Positions 1 to 7,270 are shown, counted from the first letter of the stretch. The stretch is 64,000 bases of DNA from Adlercreutzia mucosicola DSM 19490 (GCF_000422625.1 NZ_KE383895.1:366968-430967); one strand, 5' to 3'. Translations and numbers: made by a program. Notes: generated from the letters alone by a model not told the origin.

Positions 1-380
1 CCATGCACAAGGACGACCGCGGGATTGTAACCGTGGACGGCCAGCGCTGCATCGGCTGCGGCTACTGCGCGCTTTCCTGTCCCTACCGGGCGCCGAAGGT
101 CGATCGCGAGGCAGGTCATTCTGCTAAGTGCGACCTCTGCGCGGATCGGCTGGATGCGGGGAAGTCGCCCATCTGCGTGGAGGCCTGCCCGCTGCGTGCC
201 CTGGACTTCGGCGAGGTGGGCGACTTGCGGGCGCGCTACGGTACGGTGGCCGACTTGGCGCCGCTGCCGTCCGCGTCGGTAACCTCCCCCCATGTGGTGA
301 TCACGCTTCCCCGGTGTTTGGAAGACGAGCCCTCCCGCGCGGGGACCGGAGAAATACAGAACCGCCGCGAGATCGTGTAG
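1..380 (+). CDS. dmsB: DMSO reductase-type iron-sulfur subunit (DmsB-like), 5' truncated
   Basis: This is the C-terminal part of a 4Fe-4S electron-transfer subunit of a molybdopterin oxidoreductase of the DMSO reductase family. The visible fragment carries a CIGCGYCALSCP cluster motif, then CDLC and CVEACP, which together match the last two cluster-binding regions of DmsB. The ending (ACPLRALDFGEV, then APLPSA and a poorly conserved tail) also matches DmsB C-termini. DmsB proteins are about 200 residues and only about 126 are here, so the gene begins upstream; the ATG at position 3 is internal. It passes electrons from the membrane anchor to the catalytic subunit, and the catalytic subunit gene is presumably upstream. 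It is followed by a TorD-type chaperone and a DmsC-like anchor. Which substrate is reduced cannot be told from this fragment. Confidence 0.88.
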   Translation, partial: MHKDDRGIVTVDGQRCIGCGYCALSCPYRAPKVDREAGHSAKCDLCADRLDAGKSPICVEACPLRALDFGEVGDLRARYGTVADLAPLPSASVTSPHVVITLPRCLEDEPSRAGTGEIQNRREIV

Positions 381-440
381 CGCGGGGCATGGGGCGGGGC
401 CGCGGCTGTGACGCGGGATGAGGCGGCGGCCCGTATCATC

Positions 441-464
441 CCGCAGGGGGCTTCAGCCCGCCCG
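441..464. repeat. REP-like palindrome, copy a
   Basis: A short imperfect palindrome, AGGGGGCTTCAGCCCGCCC, lies in the gap between dmsB and the chaperone gene. Related copies lie at 2156-2183, 5321-5347, 13728-13750, 62799-62827 and 62862-62889. All are intergenic. Just downstream, GCGGGCGGCCGA is repeated twice between about 484 and 532. Confidence 0.6.
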
Positions 465-574
465 CGCGAGTCGCTCGCAGTTGCGGGCGGCCGAAGCAGG
501 ACGGCTGCGTCCGTGGCTGCGGGCGGCCGAGAGGGGCGCTGGGACAAGCGCTAAGACCAGTGAAAGGAACGGGT

Positions 575-1240
575 ATGACCAACCAAGTGACGCAGGAAGT
601 GGCCGAAGAGGCTGCTCTGATGGAGGCTGTGGCCTTCGTGGGATCGGCCCTGGCGCCGTTCTTCCTGAACGACCCGCGGACGGGCGATGCCGCAGATTCC
701 TTTGCGGCCCTGGCCGAGCTGGACGCCGCCACGGCTGCGGCCGACTGGCCCTTCGCCGATGCCGCGGCCGCCGAGGCGGCCCTCGCGCTGATGGTGGAGG
801 GCCTGGCCGCCGGTGCCGATAACGACGACTTGGTGTGGGAGTACCGCCGCCAGTTCGTGGGCCCTGGTCGCTTCCCGGCTCCGCCGTGGGGGTCGGTGTA
901 CACCGACCGCGAGTGCGTCATCTTCGGTGAGAGCACCCTGGCTCTGCGCGCGTGGATGCGCCGCGCTGGCATAAACCGCACCACCGACGAGCGCACGCCC
1001 GAAGACCATATCGGGCTCATGCTGGCCATGCTGGCCTTCTTGGCGCAGAACCGCCCCGAATTGGTGGACGAGTACCTGCGCGACCATCTGCTCACCTGGG
1101 CGCCCCACTATCTGGAGGTGCTGGAAGAGGCCACGACACACCCCTTCTATCGCGGTCTGGCCCAGCTGACCCGCGCTTCCCTTGAAGGGCTGGGCGCGGC
1201 GCGCGAGCTGTCGGTGACGCTGCCGCGCTTCTACCGCTAG
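575..1240 (+). CDS. TorD/DmsD-family molybdoenzyme maturation chaperone
   Basis: This 221-residue protein is a cytoplasmic redox-enzyme maturation chaperone. TorD/DmsD proteins bind the twin-arginine signal of the catalytic subunit and hold it for cofactor insertion before Tat export. The signature is the central stretch around YRRQFVGPG, then WGSVYTDRE, and the later EDHIGLMLAMLAFL and HLLTWAPHYLEVLE helices, all typical of the family. The ATG at 575 is preferred because AAAGGAA lies five bases upstream; a GTG at 560 would add five residues but has no clear ribosome binding site. The gene sits between the DmsB-like and DmsC-like genes, 12 bases before the latter, which fits an operon. It is confidently assigned to the family, but its partner enzyme lies outside the window. 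Confidence 0.9.
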   Translation: MTNQVTQEVAEEAALMEAVAFVGSALAPFFLNDPRTGDAADSFAALAELDAATAAADWPFADAAAAEAALALMVEGLAAGADNDDLVWEYRRQFVGPGRFPAPPWGSVYTDRECVIFGESTLALRAWMRRAGINRTTDERTPEDHIGLMLAMLAFLAQNRPELVDEYLRDHLLTWAPHYLEVLEEATTHPFYRGLAQLTRASLEGLGAARELSVTLPRFYR

Positions 1241-1252
1241 GTTTCACCGGTC

Positions 1253-2113
1253 ATGGACGGGTTCTCCACCGCATTCAGCGAGATCACCCTGGTGCTGTTC
1301 ACCACGCTGGCTCCCTCGGGGGCGGTGGCCTATTTGCTGATGAACCTGCCCGTGCTGTTCGGCCGCGTCGACGGCACGCTGCGCCAGCGGCTGGATCGGC
1401 TCTCGTGTCTGCCGCTGGCCATTACCATGGTGGGGCTCATCGCGTCGGCCACCCATCTGGGGAACCCCTCAAACGCGCTGTACGTGTTCACGGGGGTGGG
1501 GCGCAGCCCGCTGTCTACCGAGGTGTTCTGCGCGGTGATCTTTCTGGCCCTGGCGGGGATGTACTGGCTGTACTCCTTTGCGCTGGCGCCGCGCCGCGGT
1601 CTGCAGCGGGTGCTGCTGGTGGCCATCGACGGGGCGGCCGTGGTGTTCGTGATTGCGACGGCCTTCGCCTACAGCGTGGACACCATCCCCGTGTGGAACT
1701 TGTCTCTTGCTCCCGTATCGCTGTTGCTGAATGCCCTGGTGGGTGGCCCTTTGTTGGCGCTGTCGGGGTTTGCTGGTGTGGGGTATCGGCCCTGGACGCG
1801 ACCCTTGGTGGCTCTGTCCGGGGCGGCCTTGGTGGCGAATGTGGCAGTGTACGGGTGCTTGGGGACGCAGTTGGCCGTGATGGCCAACGAGATGGTCCAC
1901 GCCACCGATCTGGTGGCGGGCTTTCCGGCTTATGTGGGCGTGTTCGCCCTGCTGGCCGGTGTCGGCATCGTGATAGCGTGGCGGTCGCGCGGGTGCGAGG
2001 GCCGGTCGCCGGTAGTGCGGCTCGCCGTGGCGACCGCCTGCGCCCTGGCCGGTATCTTCCTCATGCGCTTCACCTTCTACATGGCCCACTTCACCGTAGG
2101 GCTGGGCGTGTAG
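1253..2113 (+). CDS. dmsC: DmsC-like membrane anchor subunit
   Basis: This 286-residue protein is almost entirely hydrophobic, with about eight predicted membrane-spanning segments. It begins near residue 10 (ITLVLFTTLAPSGAVAYLLM) and ends with a last helix containing FLMRFTFYMAHF. Both this ending and the early ATHLGNPSNALYVFTG stretch are characteristic of DmsC anchors. DmsC holds the catalytic and Fe-S subunits at the membrane and oxidises menaquinol. It follows the chaperone gene by 12 bases, so the order is dmsB-chaperone-dmsC. The ribosome binding site is weak, which suggests translational coupling. No hairpin terminator follows directly; a REP-like palindrome begins 43 bases after the stop. 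Confidence 0.9.
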   Translation: MDGFSTAFSEITLVLFTTLAPSGAVAYLLMNLPVLFGRVDGTLRQRLDRLSCLPLAITMVGLIASATHLGNPSNALYVFTGVGRSPLSTEVFCAVIFLALAGMYWLYSFALAPRRGLQRVLLVAIDGAAVVFVIATAFAYSVDTIPVWNLSLAPVSLLLNALVGGPLLALSGFAGVGYRPWTRPLVALSGAALVANVAVYGCLGTQLAVMANEMVHATDLVAGFPAYVGVFALLAGVGIVIAWRSRGCEGRSPVVRLAVATACALAGIFLMRFTFYMAHFTVGLGV

Positions 2114-2155
2114 AAGGCTCCGAGCCCGGTCAAAGATGCGGCCATCGCCGTTGTT

Positions 2156-2183
2156 CCGCAGGGGCGGCCTTCAGTCCGCCTGC
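2156..2183. repeat. REP-like palindrome, copy b
   Basis: CCGCAGGGGCGGCCTTCAGT followed by CCGCCTGC, a member of the same intergenic family as 441-464. It lies between the convergent ends of dmsC and the phosphodiesterase gene and could work as a bidirectional terminator, although no T-run follows. Confidence 0.6.
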
Positions 2184-2209
2184 AATTGAGGCCAACTCGC
2201 CGCCCCGCT

Positions 2210-2731
2210 CTACGCTTCCAGTAGTACCTTGCCGTTCAGATTCTCGATCCAGGTGTGTCGTACGCGGCCGTTCTCCACTTCCATCTTCGCGATGGTGCGG
2301 CCGAAATCGCTGCGGGGGCGACACACCGCGCCGGGACACATATATATGTTGGCGGGCCGCGCCTCGGGGCCGACCACGAGCTCGGGCACGTGGGTGTGCC
2401 CGTGGATGATGACGTCGGGGATGGGATCGCCCGGCCCCAGGCCCTTCGATGCGCCGCCGCGGTTCACGCGCACGTCGCCGGGCTTGTGGCCCACGAGGAA
2501 CTTCACCCCGTCGATGACGGGCCGCGCGAAATGGCCCACGGTGCTTCCGTATTCCGCGAAGTCGTTGTTGCCCAGCACGGCGGCGACGGGCGCCAAGGTT
2601 TCCAGCTCCCGCAGAATGGCCGGGCCGCCGATGTCGCCGGCGTGGATGATGTGGTCGCAGTCGGCCAGGGCCGCGTAGGCCGCCGGGCTCAGGAAGCCGT
2701 GGGTGTCCGAGATGATTCCGATCAGCGTCAT
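2210..2731 (-). CDS. YfcE/MJ0936-type metallophosphoesterase
   Basis: This 173-residue protein is a calcineurin-like metallophosphoesterase of the YfcE/MJ0936 family, whose members hydrolyse phosphodiesters using two divalent metals. All metal-binding motifs are present in order: SDTHG at residues 8-12, HAGDIGG near 31, GNND near 54, GH near 80, and GHTHVPE near 112. The length is normal for the family. The start is supported by a strong AGGAGGT site (2735-2741, complement). The gene is transcribed alone, convergent with the dmsBC operon. An inverted-repeat element lies about 50 bases upstream of the start. The natural substrate is unknown for most of this family. Confidence 0.92.
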   Translation of the reverse strand: MTLIGIISDTHGFLSPAAYAALADCDHIIHAGDIGGPAILRELETLAPVAAVLGNNDFAEYGSTVGHFARPVIDGVKFLVGHKPGDVRVNRGGASKGLGPGDPIPDVIIHGHTHVPELVVGPEARPANIYMCPGAVCRPRSDFGRTIAKMEVENGRVRHTWIENLNGKVLLEA

Positions 2732-2780
2732 GGGACCTCCTACATGCGGGAGTGTTCGTTCTCGTAACGATAATAGCTGT

Positions 2781-2928
2781 TTTTGTGCAACAAACTCCGA
2801 TAAGTAGACACGTCTCCGTGTAAAAGAGGTTGCGAATCCGCCTTTTCGCCGTAATTTGCCTCAATTTCCCCCATTTTCTTTGAAAGTGGGGGAAGGGGTG
2901 TCTACTTATCGGAGTTTGTTGCGCAAAA
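2781..2928. repeat. Long-arm inverted-repeat element, copy 1 (148 bp)
   Basis: Two 31-base arms (2781-2811 and 2898-2928) are inverted copies differing at one position. The core of the left arm is CAACAAACTCCGATAAGTAG. The 86-base interior is unrelated to the interiors of the other two copies but contains its own small hairpin (CCCCCA...TGGGGG, about 2868-2892). The other copies are at 57276-57445 and 58840-59007. It looks like a non-autonomous mobile element or a structured RNA with conserved ends. Confidence 0.85.
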
Positions 2929-2964
2929 GAGGGCGACAGCCGAACCAGCCGCCTCCCGAGGCCG

Positions 2965-3035
2965 CCCGCCAGCCCCCTAGCTCCGCCACCTCTCGCCAGC
3001 CCGCCAGCCCCCTAGCTCCGCCACCTCTCGCCAGC
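2965..3035. repeat. 35-bp tandem duplication
   Basis: A 35-base unit containing AGCCCCCTAGCTCCGCCACC occurs twice head to tail (about 2965-3000 and 3001-3035). A partial third match (CCGCCAGCCCC) appears near 3139. It is C-rich, non-coding and of no evident function. Confidence 0.8.
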
Positions 3036-3328
3036 GCCCGCCCACCCGTCTTCCGAGCCCGCCGGCCTCCCCCGCCCGTTTATCCTGGCGCCGCCAATCC
3101 TCCTGCTCCCTGCCTCTAGCTCGCTTCCCCTATCCCCCCCGCCAGCCCCGCCTACCCGTTCTCGCTTTCCCATCCCGCTCCCGTTTCGCAAAATCGAAGC
3201 AAAAGGCTTATAAATATCGACCGTGCGCTCTCGTTGACACGGTGTCCTTGGTATGATGGTCCCACCAGGCGGGGAGCACCGTCAGGAGCGGACGCCCCCG
3301 CGCGAGACCGCTCGAGAGAGGATGTCCC

Positions 3329-3679
3329 ATGGGTAAGAGAGTAGACGAGGCACTCGATATCGCATACGACGACGTGCCCACCTATCTGCACGCCAATCAT
3401 TCGGTGTACATGGAGACCCCCACGGGGCTGTACTATCTCACCGACGTGAACGATCGCTACTGGCGCGTCCAGGACACCGAGAAGTTCAACGAGAAGGGCC
3501 ACTATATGGATTGCAGCCCGCTCGTGCCCACCATCTCCGAGTTCTTGGAGCTGCCCTACAACGATGAGGGCCACACCATCAAGGGCATCTTCGCCGAGGC
3601 CACCTTCTATCCTTCCGGCAATGAGAAGGATATGGGGGAAATGCAGAATGACGTTGAGGTGGAAGGGTCCGAAGGGTAA
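3329..3679 (+). CDS. Conserved small protein of unknown function (paralog 1)
   Basis: This 116-residue soluble protein has no recognised domain. It is a close paralog of the next gene. The shared core runs from YLH-NHSVYME through GLYYLTDVND, YWR, QDT and KGHY to DCSPLVPTI-EFLELP. There is no signal peptide or membrane segment; the protein is acidic and rich in Tyr. The start ATG has AGAGGA just upstream. The C-terminal 20 residues differ from the paralog and are Glu-rich. Two copies 40 bases apart suggest a local duplication and co-transcription. The conservation between copies indicates that the protein is real, but nothing in the sequence identifies its role. Confidence 0.82.
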   Translation: MGKRVDEALDIAYDDVPTYLHANHSVYMETPTGLYYLTDVNDRYWRVQDTEKFNEKGHYMDCSPLVPTISEFLELPYNDEGHTIKGIFAEATFYPSGNEKDMGEMQNDVEVEGSEG

Positions 3680-3719
3680 ACTTGCCGATCAAGGCAAGTC
3701 TGCGAGAACAGGAGCACCT

Positions 3720-4037
3720 ATGGGAAAGAAGGACGTCGAGGCCCTGGCAATCACCTTTGACGAACTGCCCACCTACCTGCACACGAACCATTCGGTGTAC
3801 ATGGAAGTGGCCGACGGTCTGTACTATCTGACCGACGTGAACGACCAGTACTGGCGCGCGCAGGACACCAACCAGTTCAACGACAAGGGCCACTACGTCG
3901 ATTGCAGCCCGCTCGTGCCCACCATCGCCGAGTTCTTGGAACTGCCCTTCCACGAGGGGAAGTCGGTGCACGATCTGGCGGCCGAGGCGACCTTCTACGC
4001 ATCGGGCGATGGCAAGGACATGCCCGACGAGTTCTAA
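3720..4037 (+). CDS. Conserved small protein of unknown function (paralog 2)
   Basis: This 105-residue protein starts at the ATG at 3720, with AGGAG six bases upstream. A longer frame opens at 3564 but overlaps the preceding gene and lacks similarity there. It begins MGKKDVEALAITFDELPTYL, paralleling MGKRVDEALDIAYDDVPTYL of the previous gene, and about two thirds of aligned positions match. It ends with KDMPDEF. A hairpin terminator follows 35 bases after the stop, so the two paralogs probably form one transcript. The function is unknown. Confidence 0.85.
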   Translation: MGKKDVEALAITFDELPTYLHTNHSVYMEVADGLYYLTDVNDQYWRAQDTNQFNDKGHYVDCSPLVPTIAEFLELPFHEGKSVHDLAAEATFYASGDGKDMPDEF

Positions 4038-4071
4038 ATTTCCCGCTCAACCCTTCATTTTGTGTCATGCG

Positions 4072-4104
4072 AACCCCGAGGATGCGCGCCGCGCCCTCGG
4101 GGTT
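4072..4104 (+). terminator. Hairpin terminator after the paralog pair
   Basis: AACCCCGAG (4072-4080) pairs perfectly with CTCGGGGTT (4096-4104) around a 15-base GC-rich loop. The T-tract is short, so termination may be partial. It lies between the paralog pair and mrp. Confidence 0.7.
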
Positions 4105-4175
4105 TGTGCTATGATGCCCCACGAACTATCTTGGCCGCGAATAATGCGGTCGCACGAGAAGAGAAAGAAGGAATC

Positions 4176-5036
4176 ATGGCAGAAGAATGCTCCCACGAGT
4201 GCTCCAGCTGCGGTGTTTCGGGCTGCGGCGACCGGACTGCGGCGGCGCCGTCCACGCTGGAGACCAACAAGCGCTCCAATATCAAGCACGTCATCGGCGT
4301 GGTGTCGGGCAAGGGCGGTGTGGGCAAGTCCCTCGTCACGAGCCTGCTCGCCTCCGAGATGAACAAGCGCGGCCATAAGGTGGCCATCCTGGACGCCGAC
4401 ATCACCGGTCCGTCCATCCCGAAGTCCTTCGGCGTGGATTCTCGCCTGACCGCCGACGCCGACGGCATCAACCCGGCGAAGTCGGCCAGCGGCATCGAGG
4501 TGATGTCGGTGAATCTGATGCTGCCCGAGGGCGACATGCCCGTGGCGTGGCGCGGGCCCGTGGTATCCGGTGCCATCAAGCAGTTCTGGCAGGAGGTGAA
4601 CTGGGGTGAGGTGGACTACATGTTCGTCGATATGCCTCCGGGAACCTCGGACGTGTTCCTCACCGTGTTCCAGTCGCTGCCCGTGGACGGCATCGTCACC
4701 GTGTCGGCGCCCCAGGAGCTGGTGGCCATGATCGTGGGCAAGGCCGTGAACCTGGCCCGCTCCATGGAGGTGCCCGTGGTGGGCCTCGTGGAGAACATGG
4801 CCTACTTCAAGTGCGACGACTGCGGCAAGGAGCACCACATCTTCGGCGAGCCCCAGGGCGAGGCCGTGGCGGCCAAGTACGCCATCCCCGCTGTGGCCAC
4901 GCTGCCCATGGACCCCAACTTCGCGCGCCTTGTGGATGAGGGCCGTGTGGAGGCCTACAACGTGGAAGGCGCCCTGGACGGCATCATCGATCAGATTATC
5001 GCTACGGCCGCCGCAGCCGACGAGGCCGAGGAGTAG
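4176..5036 (+). CDS. mrp: Mrp/ApbC/NBP35-family Fe-S cluster carrier ATPase
   Basis: This 286-residue P-loop protein belongs to the Mrp/ApbC family, which binds a 4Fe-4S cluster between two subunits and delivers it to target enzymes in an ATP-dependent way. The deviant Walker A motif GKGGVGKS is at residues 45-52. DADITGPSIPKSFG and the FVDMPPGTSDV switch are typical. The CxxC cluster ligands are Cys213 and Cys216 (CDDCGKEH). The N-terminus has a Cys-rich segment (CSHECSSCGVSGCG), as in many anaerobe members. The ATG at 4176 is chosen because AGAAAGAAGGA precedes it and the Cys-rich segment starts there; an upstream in-frame start at 4062 would run through the terminator. An Fe-S carrier suits a genome with Fe-S respiratory enzymes. 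Confidence 0.93.
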   Translation: MAEECSHECSSCGVSGCGDRTAAAPSTLETNKRSNIKHVIGVVSGKGGVGKSLVTSLLASEMNKRGHKVAILDADITGPSIPKSFGVDSRLTADADGINPAKSASGIEVMSVNLMLPEGDMPVAWRGPVVSGAIKQFWQEVNWGEVDYMFVDMPPGTSDVFLTVFQSLPVDGIVTVSAPQELVAMIVGKAVNLARSMEVPVVGLVENMAYFKCDDCGKEHHIFGEPQGEAVAAKYAIPAVATLPMDPNFARLVDEGRVEAYNVEGALDGIIDQIIATAAAADEAEE

Positions 5037-5087
5037 GGCGGATTTCGGGCTAATTCACGCGCACGGGAAATTTTTTTGAAAAAGTAC

Positions 5088-5115
5088 TTGCGCGGTCGGG
5101 GCGTTGTGTTAATAT
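5088..5115 (+). promoter_or_regulatory. Promoter of tRNA-Ala
   Basis: TTGCGC (5088-5093) and TAATAT (5110-5115) are separated by 16 bases and placed so that transcription would start near 5122, about 11 bases before the mature tRNA. The AT-rich stretch at 5068-5085 just upstream could act as an UP element. Confidence 0.7.
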
Positions 5116-5132
5116 ATTCCTCGCACTTTTAC

Positions 5133-5208
5133 GGGGCCTTAGCTCAGCTGGGAGAGCGCATGGCTGGCAGCCATGAGGTCAGGGGTTCGATCCCCCTAGG
5201 CTCCACCA
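5133..5208 (+). tRNA. tRNA-Ala(GGC)
   Basis: This 76-base tRNA folds completely. The acceptor GGGGCCT pairs with AGGCTCC (one G-U pair), and the D-stem GCTC pairs with GAGC. The anticodon stem CATGG/CCATG carries the loop CTGGCAG, and the T-stem AGGGG/CCCCT carries TTCGATC. The anticodon GGC reads GCC (Ala). The CCA end is encoded. A strong terminator follows. Confidence 0.96.
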
Positions 5209-5216
5209 TAAACTTC

Positions 5217-5250
5217 AGAAGCCGGGTCACCTGACCCGGCTTCTTTGTTT
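5217..5250 (+). terminator. Rho-independent terminator of tRNA-Ala
   Basis: AGAAGCCGGGTCA (5217-5229) and TGACCCGGCTTCT (5232-5244) form a perfect 13-bp stem followed by TTTGTTT, a standard strong terminator nine bases after the tRNA. Confidence 0.92.
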
Positions 5251-5269
5251 GCAGGCTCGCTATCAGGGC

Positions 5270-5295
5270 TGTCAAGGGAACCGTCCCCTCGACAA
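5270..5295. repeat. GGGACGG-type palindrome, single copy
   Basis: CTGTCAAGGGAACCGTCCCC followed by TCGACA is a palindrome with the same core as the three copies at 13698-13820. It lies just outside the 3' end of the minus-strand accessory block, while the cluster of three lies just outside its 5' end. Confidence 0.75.
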
Positions 5296-5320
5296 CACCG
5301 GGGCGGGTGTGGGGATGCCG

Positions 5321-5347
5321 CCGTAGGGGCGGGCTTTAGCCCGCCCG
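5321..5347. repeat. REP-like palindrome, copy c
   Basis: GTAGGGGCGGGCTTTAGCCC followed by GCCC, the best palindrome of the family. It lies 14 bases from the stop codon of the helicase gene and may serve as a 3' hairpin for it. Confidence 0.75.
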
Positions 5348-5360
5348 AAGCCTTGGCGCG

Positions 5361-6827
5361 TTACAGCAGGTCGTGGAAGGCTTTTTGGGCCCAGGAGGGA
5401 ATACGAGAGCCGATTACCACGTACAGGTTGTCGCGGGCGCGGGTGAAGTGCACGTAGCGGCGTCGGAGCGCGTCGTCGGGGTCGTCGGTGCCGCATTCCA
5501 GCGAGGGTATCAGCACGTTGTCGAACTCAAGCCCCTTGCACTTCAGCTCGCCCATCACGTACAGCCCCGGCAGGGCGATGTTTATCTCCTGTCGCGACTG
5601 CTTTTCGGCATCGTTGGACTTTTTCACGAGGTTGCGCACCGGCACTCCGCGCTCGGTCAGCTTCGCGTCCCATTCGGGGCCACCCACCAGCAACGTGGTG
5701 CTATCCGACTGCGCCGCCAAGGTGGCCGCCAGCTCCAGCACCTTCTCCTCGCCGCCGGGCAGCAGCTGCACGTGCGTGCCGATCGGCACCGCATCCCCAA
5801 CAATGCCCTGGCAGCGCAGCGCGAACGCTTCCACCTCGTAGCCGTTGCGCAGATTCTCCGTCAGTTTGTAGGTGGTGGCTCGCCGCGCCACCCCCAGCTG
5901 CTTCCAGGAGAAATCACGCTGGTAGATGCGCTGGTCCTCATCGACTGCCAGGTACACGCGGCTTGTCTCGTGCTCGCGCATCTTCAGCAGCAGCTGGATG
6001 GACCGAGTGGCCAGATCCTGCGCCTCGTCCACCGCTATCATGGCGAAACGGGGCAGCTCCTTCGATTTCATCAGTCGGTTCACCGCCTGCTCCAGGGTGA
6101 AGCGCTTCGCCGCCCTCAGCAGCTGCCGCTGCTCGTGCCAGATCTCCAGGATCACCTGCCGTGCGTTCTGGTCGGGAAGATGTGTGCTCCCCCGGCCGGT
6201 GCGAGGGGCCGCCGGGTAGAAGCGTTGCGCCTCCGCCTCTGTTTGGTAGTGGGCCTCCAGCCAGCACAGCTCGTCGTTCATCCAGCTGATGTTCTTGGGC
6301 CCCTGCTGGCCGGTGGTGTTTAGAAGGTAGGTGCCGAAGTACCGTCGGCGGCGCTGCCCTACGGCGCGCATGGCCTCGGCAGTGAAGTCCGTCGAGTAGT
6401 CGATCTTCCAGTGCTCGCGGGCGGGGAAGGCCGCATCGCTGCAGGGCGGCTTGGCCTCGTTGTCGAGGGTGGGCATTAGCAGCTGGTACACCAGGCTGTC
6501 GAAAGTAGTCACTTTGATGCGTTTGGCCTCGGGAAAGGGCTTCAGCAGCCTGGCGGCGTAATGGGCCATCTCGCGGTTGAAGCACACGAACATGAGTGAG
6601 TTTTCCGGGGCGGCGGGGGCTCCTTCGGGAATCTGCATCGCCTCCTGAAGCAGTTTGGCCAGAAGGCAGAGGGTCTTGCCGCTGCCTGCTGCGCCCTTGA
6701 TGCGCACCACGGTGGACTGGTTGTCGCGGCGGGGATGCCTCAGTATCTTGATCTGGTCGGGGGTGGCTATCTCGTGGTTGTGCAGCAGCAGATTGATGAA
6801 GTCGGGTTCTGCAATGAGTCGTTCCAT
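5361..6827 (-). CDS. UvrD-like superfamily 1 DNA helicase
   Basis: This 488-residue SF1 helicase has compact UvrD/Rep-type motifs: a Q motif (TPDQIKIL, residues 22-29), Walker A GAAGSGKT (45-52), motif II AVDEAQD, the motif III-like VDEDQRIYQRDF, motif IV LTENLRNG, motif V KGLEFDNVLIP, and motif VI VHFTRARDNLYVVIG near the C-terminus. It is much shorter than UvrD (about 720), so the accessory 1B/2B domains must be reduced. The ATG at 6827 is preferred because AAAGGAAA lies six bases upstream; an in-frame ATG at 6845 would add six residues. It is the last gene of the minus-strand block. About 200 bases upstream is the palindrome also found before clpP. Its role could be repair, defence or element maintenance; the sequence does not decide. 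Confidence 0.9.
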   Translation of the reverse strand: MERLIAEPDFINLLLHNHEIATPDQIKILRHPRRDNQSTVVRIKGAAGSGKTLCLLAKLLQEAMQIPEGAPAAPENSLMFVCFNREMAHYAARLLKPFPEAKRIKVTTFDSLVYQLLMPTLDNEAKPPCSDAAFPAREHWKIDYSTDFTAEAMRAVGQRRRRYFGTYLLNTTGQQGPKNISWMNDELCWLEAHYQTEAEAQRFYPAAPRTGRGSTHLPDQNARQVILEIWHEQRQLLRAAKRFTLEQAVNRLMKSKELPRFAMIAVDEAQDLATRSIQLLLKMREHETSRVYLAVDEDQRIYQRDFSWKQLGVARRATTYKLTENLRNGYEVEAFALRCQGIVGDAVPIGTHVQLLPGGEEKVLELAATLAAQSDSTTLLVGGPEWDAKLTERGVPVRNLVKKSNDAEKQSRQEINIALPGLYVMGELKCKGLEFDNVLIPSLECGTDDPDDALRRRYVHFTRARDNLYVVIGSRIPSWAQKAFHDLL

Positions 6828-6845
6828 AATGATTTCCTTTCTCAT

Positions 6846-7136
6846 GGTTGGGCTGGCGGGAAGAGTAGCGACGCGGCTCGTGTCGCCATGGGAGGTGATG
6901 CCCGGCAGGGCATCTTTGCTATGCGGTTCTCAAGGTGCGGGGGCGTCGGGAAGCAAGCCCGGCGCCCCTGTCCTGCGATGTGGCAACCGCTGGGGACAAG
7001 AAGTAGTTTATGAAGGGAGAATTTGAGTCTCGTAAAATTTACGAGCGTAGAGGGGAGACGAAGCGCGGGTGCTGCGGCGTAGCCGCGCTGGCTGGGCCGA
7101 GGCCATACCTATGAGCTGGACGCAAATGGTAAAGCT
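6846..7136. other. Upstream region of the helicase gene
   Basis: No supported gene lies here. A hairpin GATGCCC/GGGCATC (6897-6914) lies in what would be the 5' leader of the helicase transcript. GCGATGTGGCAACC (6975-6988) resembles the ends of the inverted repeat at 8374-8490. The palindrome at 7029-7045 is the best candidate control site. A 34-codon frame on the plus strand from about 7010 lacks a ribosome binding site and is not called. Confidence 0.5.
7029..7045. promoter_or_regulatory. Palindromic operator candidate upstream of the helicase gene
   Basis: CTCGTAAAATTTACGAG is a perfect palindrome with 8-base arms around a central A. Its core recurs at 13626-13638 upstream of clpP, with the adjacent GAGCG also conserved. 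Both copies precede minus-strand transcription units and both are AT-rich islands in GC-rich DNA, as expected of a repressor or activator binding site. Confidence 0.65.
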
Positions 7137-7229
7137 GCTCTGAGGGGTTCCCTGTCGAGGCTCTCTTTTACCTTATACGAGATAGTATCTGTATAAGGAA
7201 GAGAGCCTCGACAGGGAACCCCTCAGAGC
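7137..7229. repeat. 93-bp near-perfect hairpin
   Basis: The left arm 7137-7178 and right arm 7191-7229 are inverted copies. The outer 31 bases (beginning GCTCTGAGGGGTTCCCTGTC) match perfectly, and the inner part differs only by a 3-base insertion. The loop is about 12 bases. It abuts the end of a 9-codon reading frame on the minus strand. It could be a small palindromic insertion, a very stable RNA hairpin, or both. Confidence 0.9.
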
Positions 7230-7252
7230 AAAGCGTTGTTGATGTTCTTCAT
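7223..7252 (-). CDS. Nine-codon mini-ORF with strong ribosome binding site
   Basis: The minus strand reads MKNINNALL and then TGA. AGGAGGAG lies seven bases before the ATG. The leader from about 7268 to the ATG is nearly identical to the leader of the lipoprotein gene (AACAGGAGGAGAT-ATCATGA), and both proteins begin MKN-N. The stop codon lies inside the right arm of the 93-bp hairpin. The simplest reading is a duplicated copy of the lipoprotein gene's 5' end that was cut off by insertion of the palindrome. A functional leader peptide controlling the hairpin is the alternative. Confidence 0.35.
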   Translation of the reverse strand: MKNINNALL

Positions 7253-7270
7253 GATGATCTCCTCCTGTTT

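Larger units (their letters stand above)
2732..3328. other. 597-base non-coding region with inverted-repeat element and tandem duplication
   Basis: No convincing gene is present. The region holds the inverted-repeat element at 2781-2928 and a 35-base tandem duplication at 2965-3035, followed by very proline-codon-like C-rich DNA to about 3180. An AT-richer stretch (3180-3260) precedes the next gene. It contains TTGACA at 3234-3239 and TATGAT at 3252-3257, but the 12-base spacing is too short for a standard promoter made of both boxes, so at most one of them is real. Confidence 0.6.

Noticed and set aside
2856-3119. 87-codon plus-strand frame
   Set aside because: It spans the right arm of the inverted-repeat element and the C-rich tandem duplication. 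The product is Pro/Ala/Ser low complexity with no ribosome binding site.
3234-3257. TTGACA plus TATGAT as a promoter
   Set aside because: Spacing of 12 bases is too short for the standard factor, so the pair is not called as one promoter.
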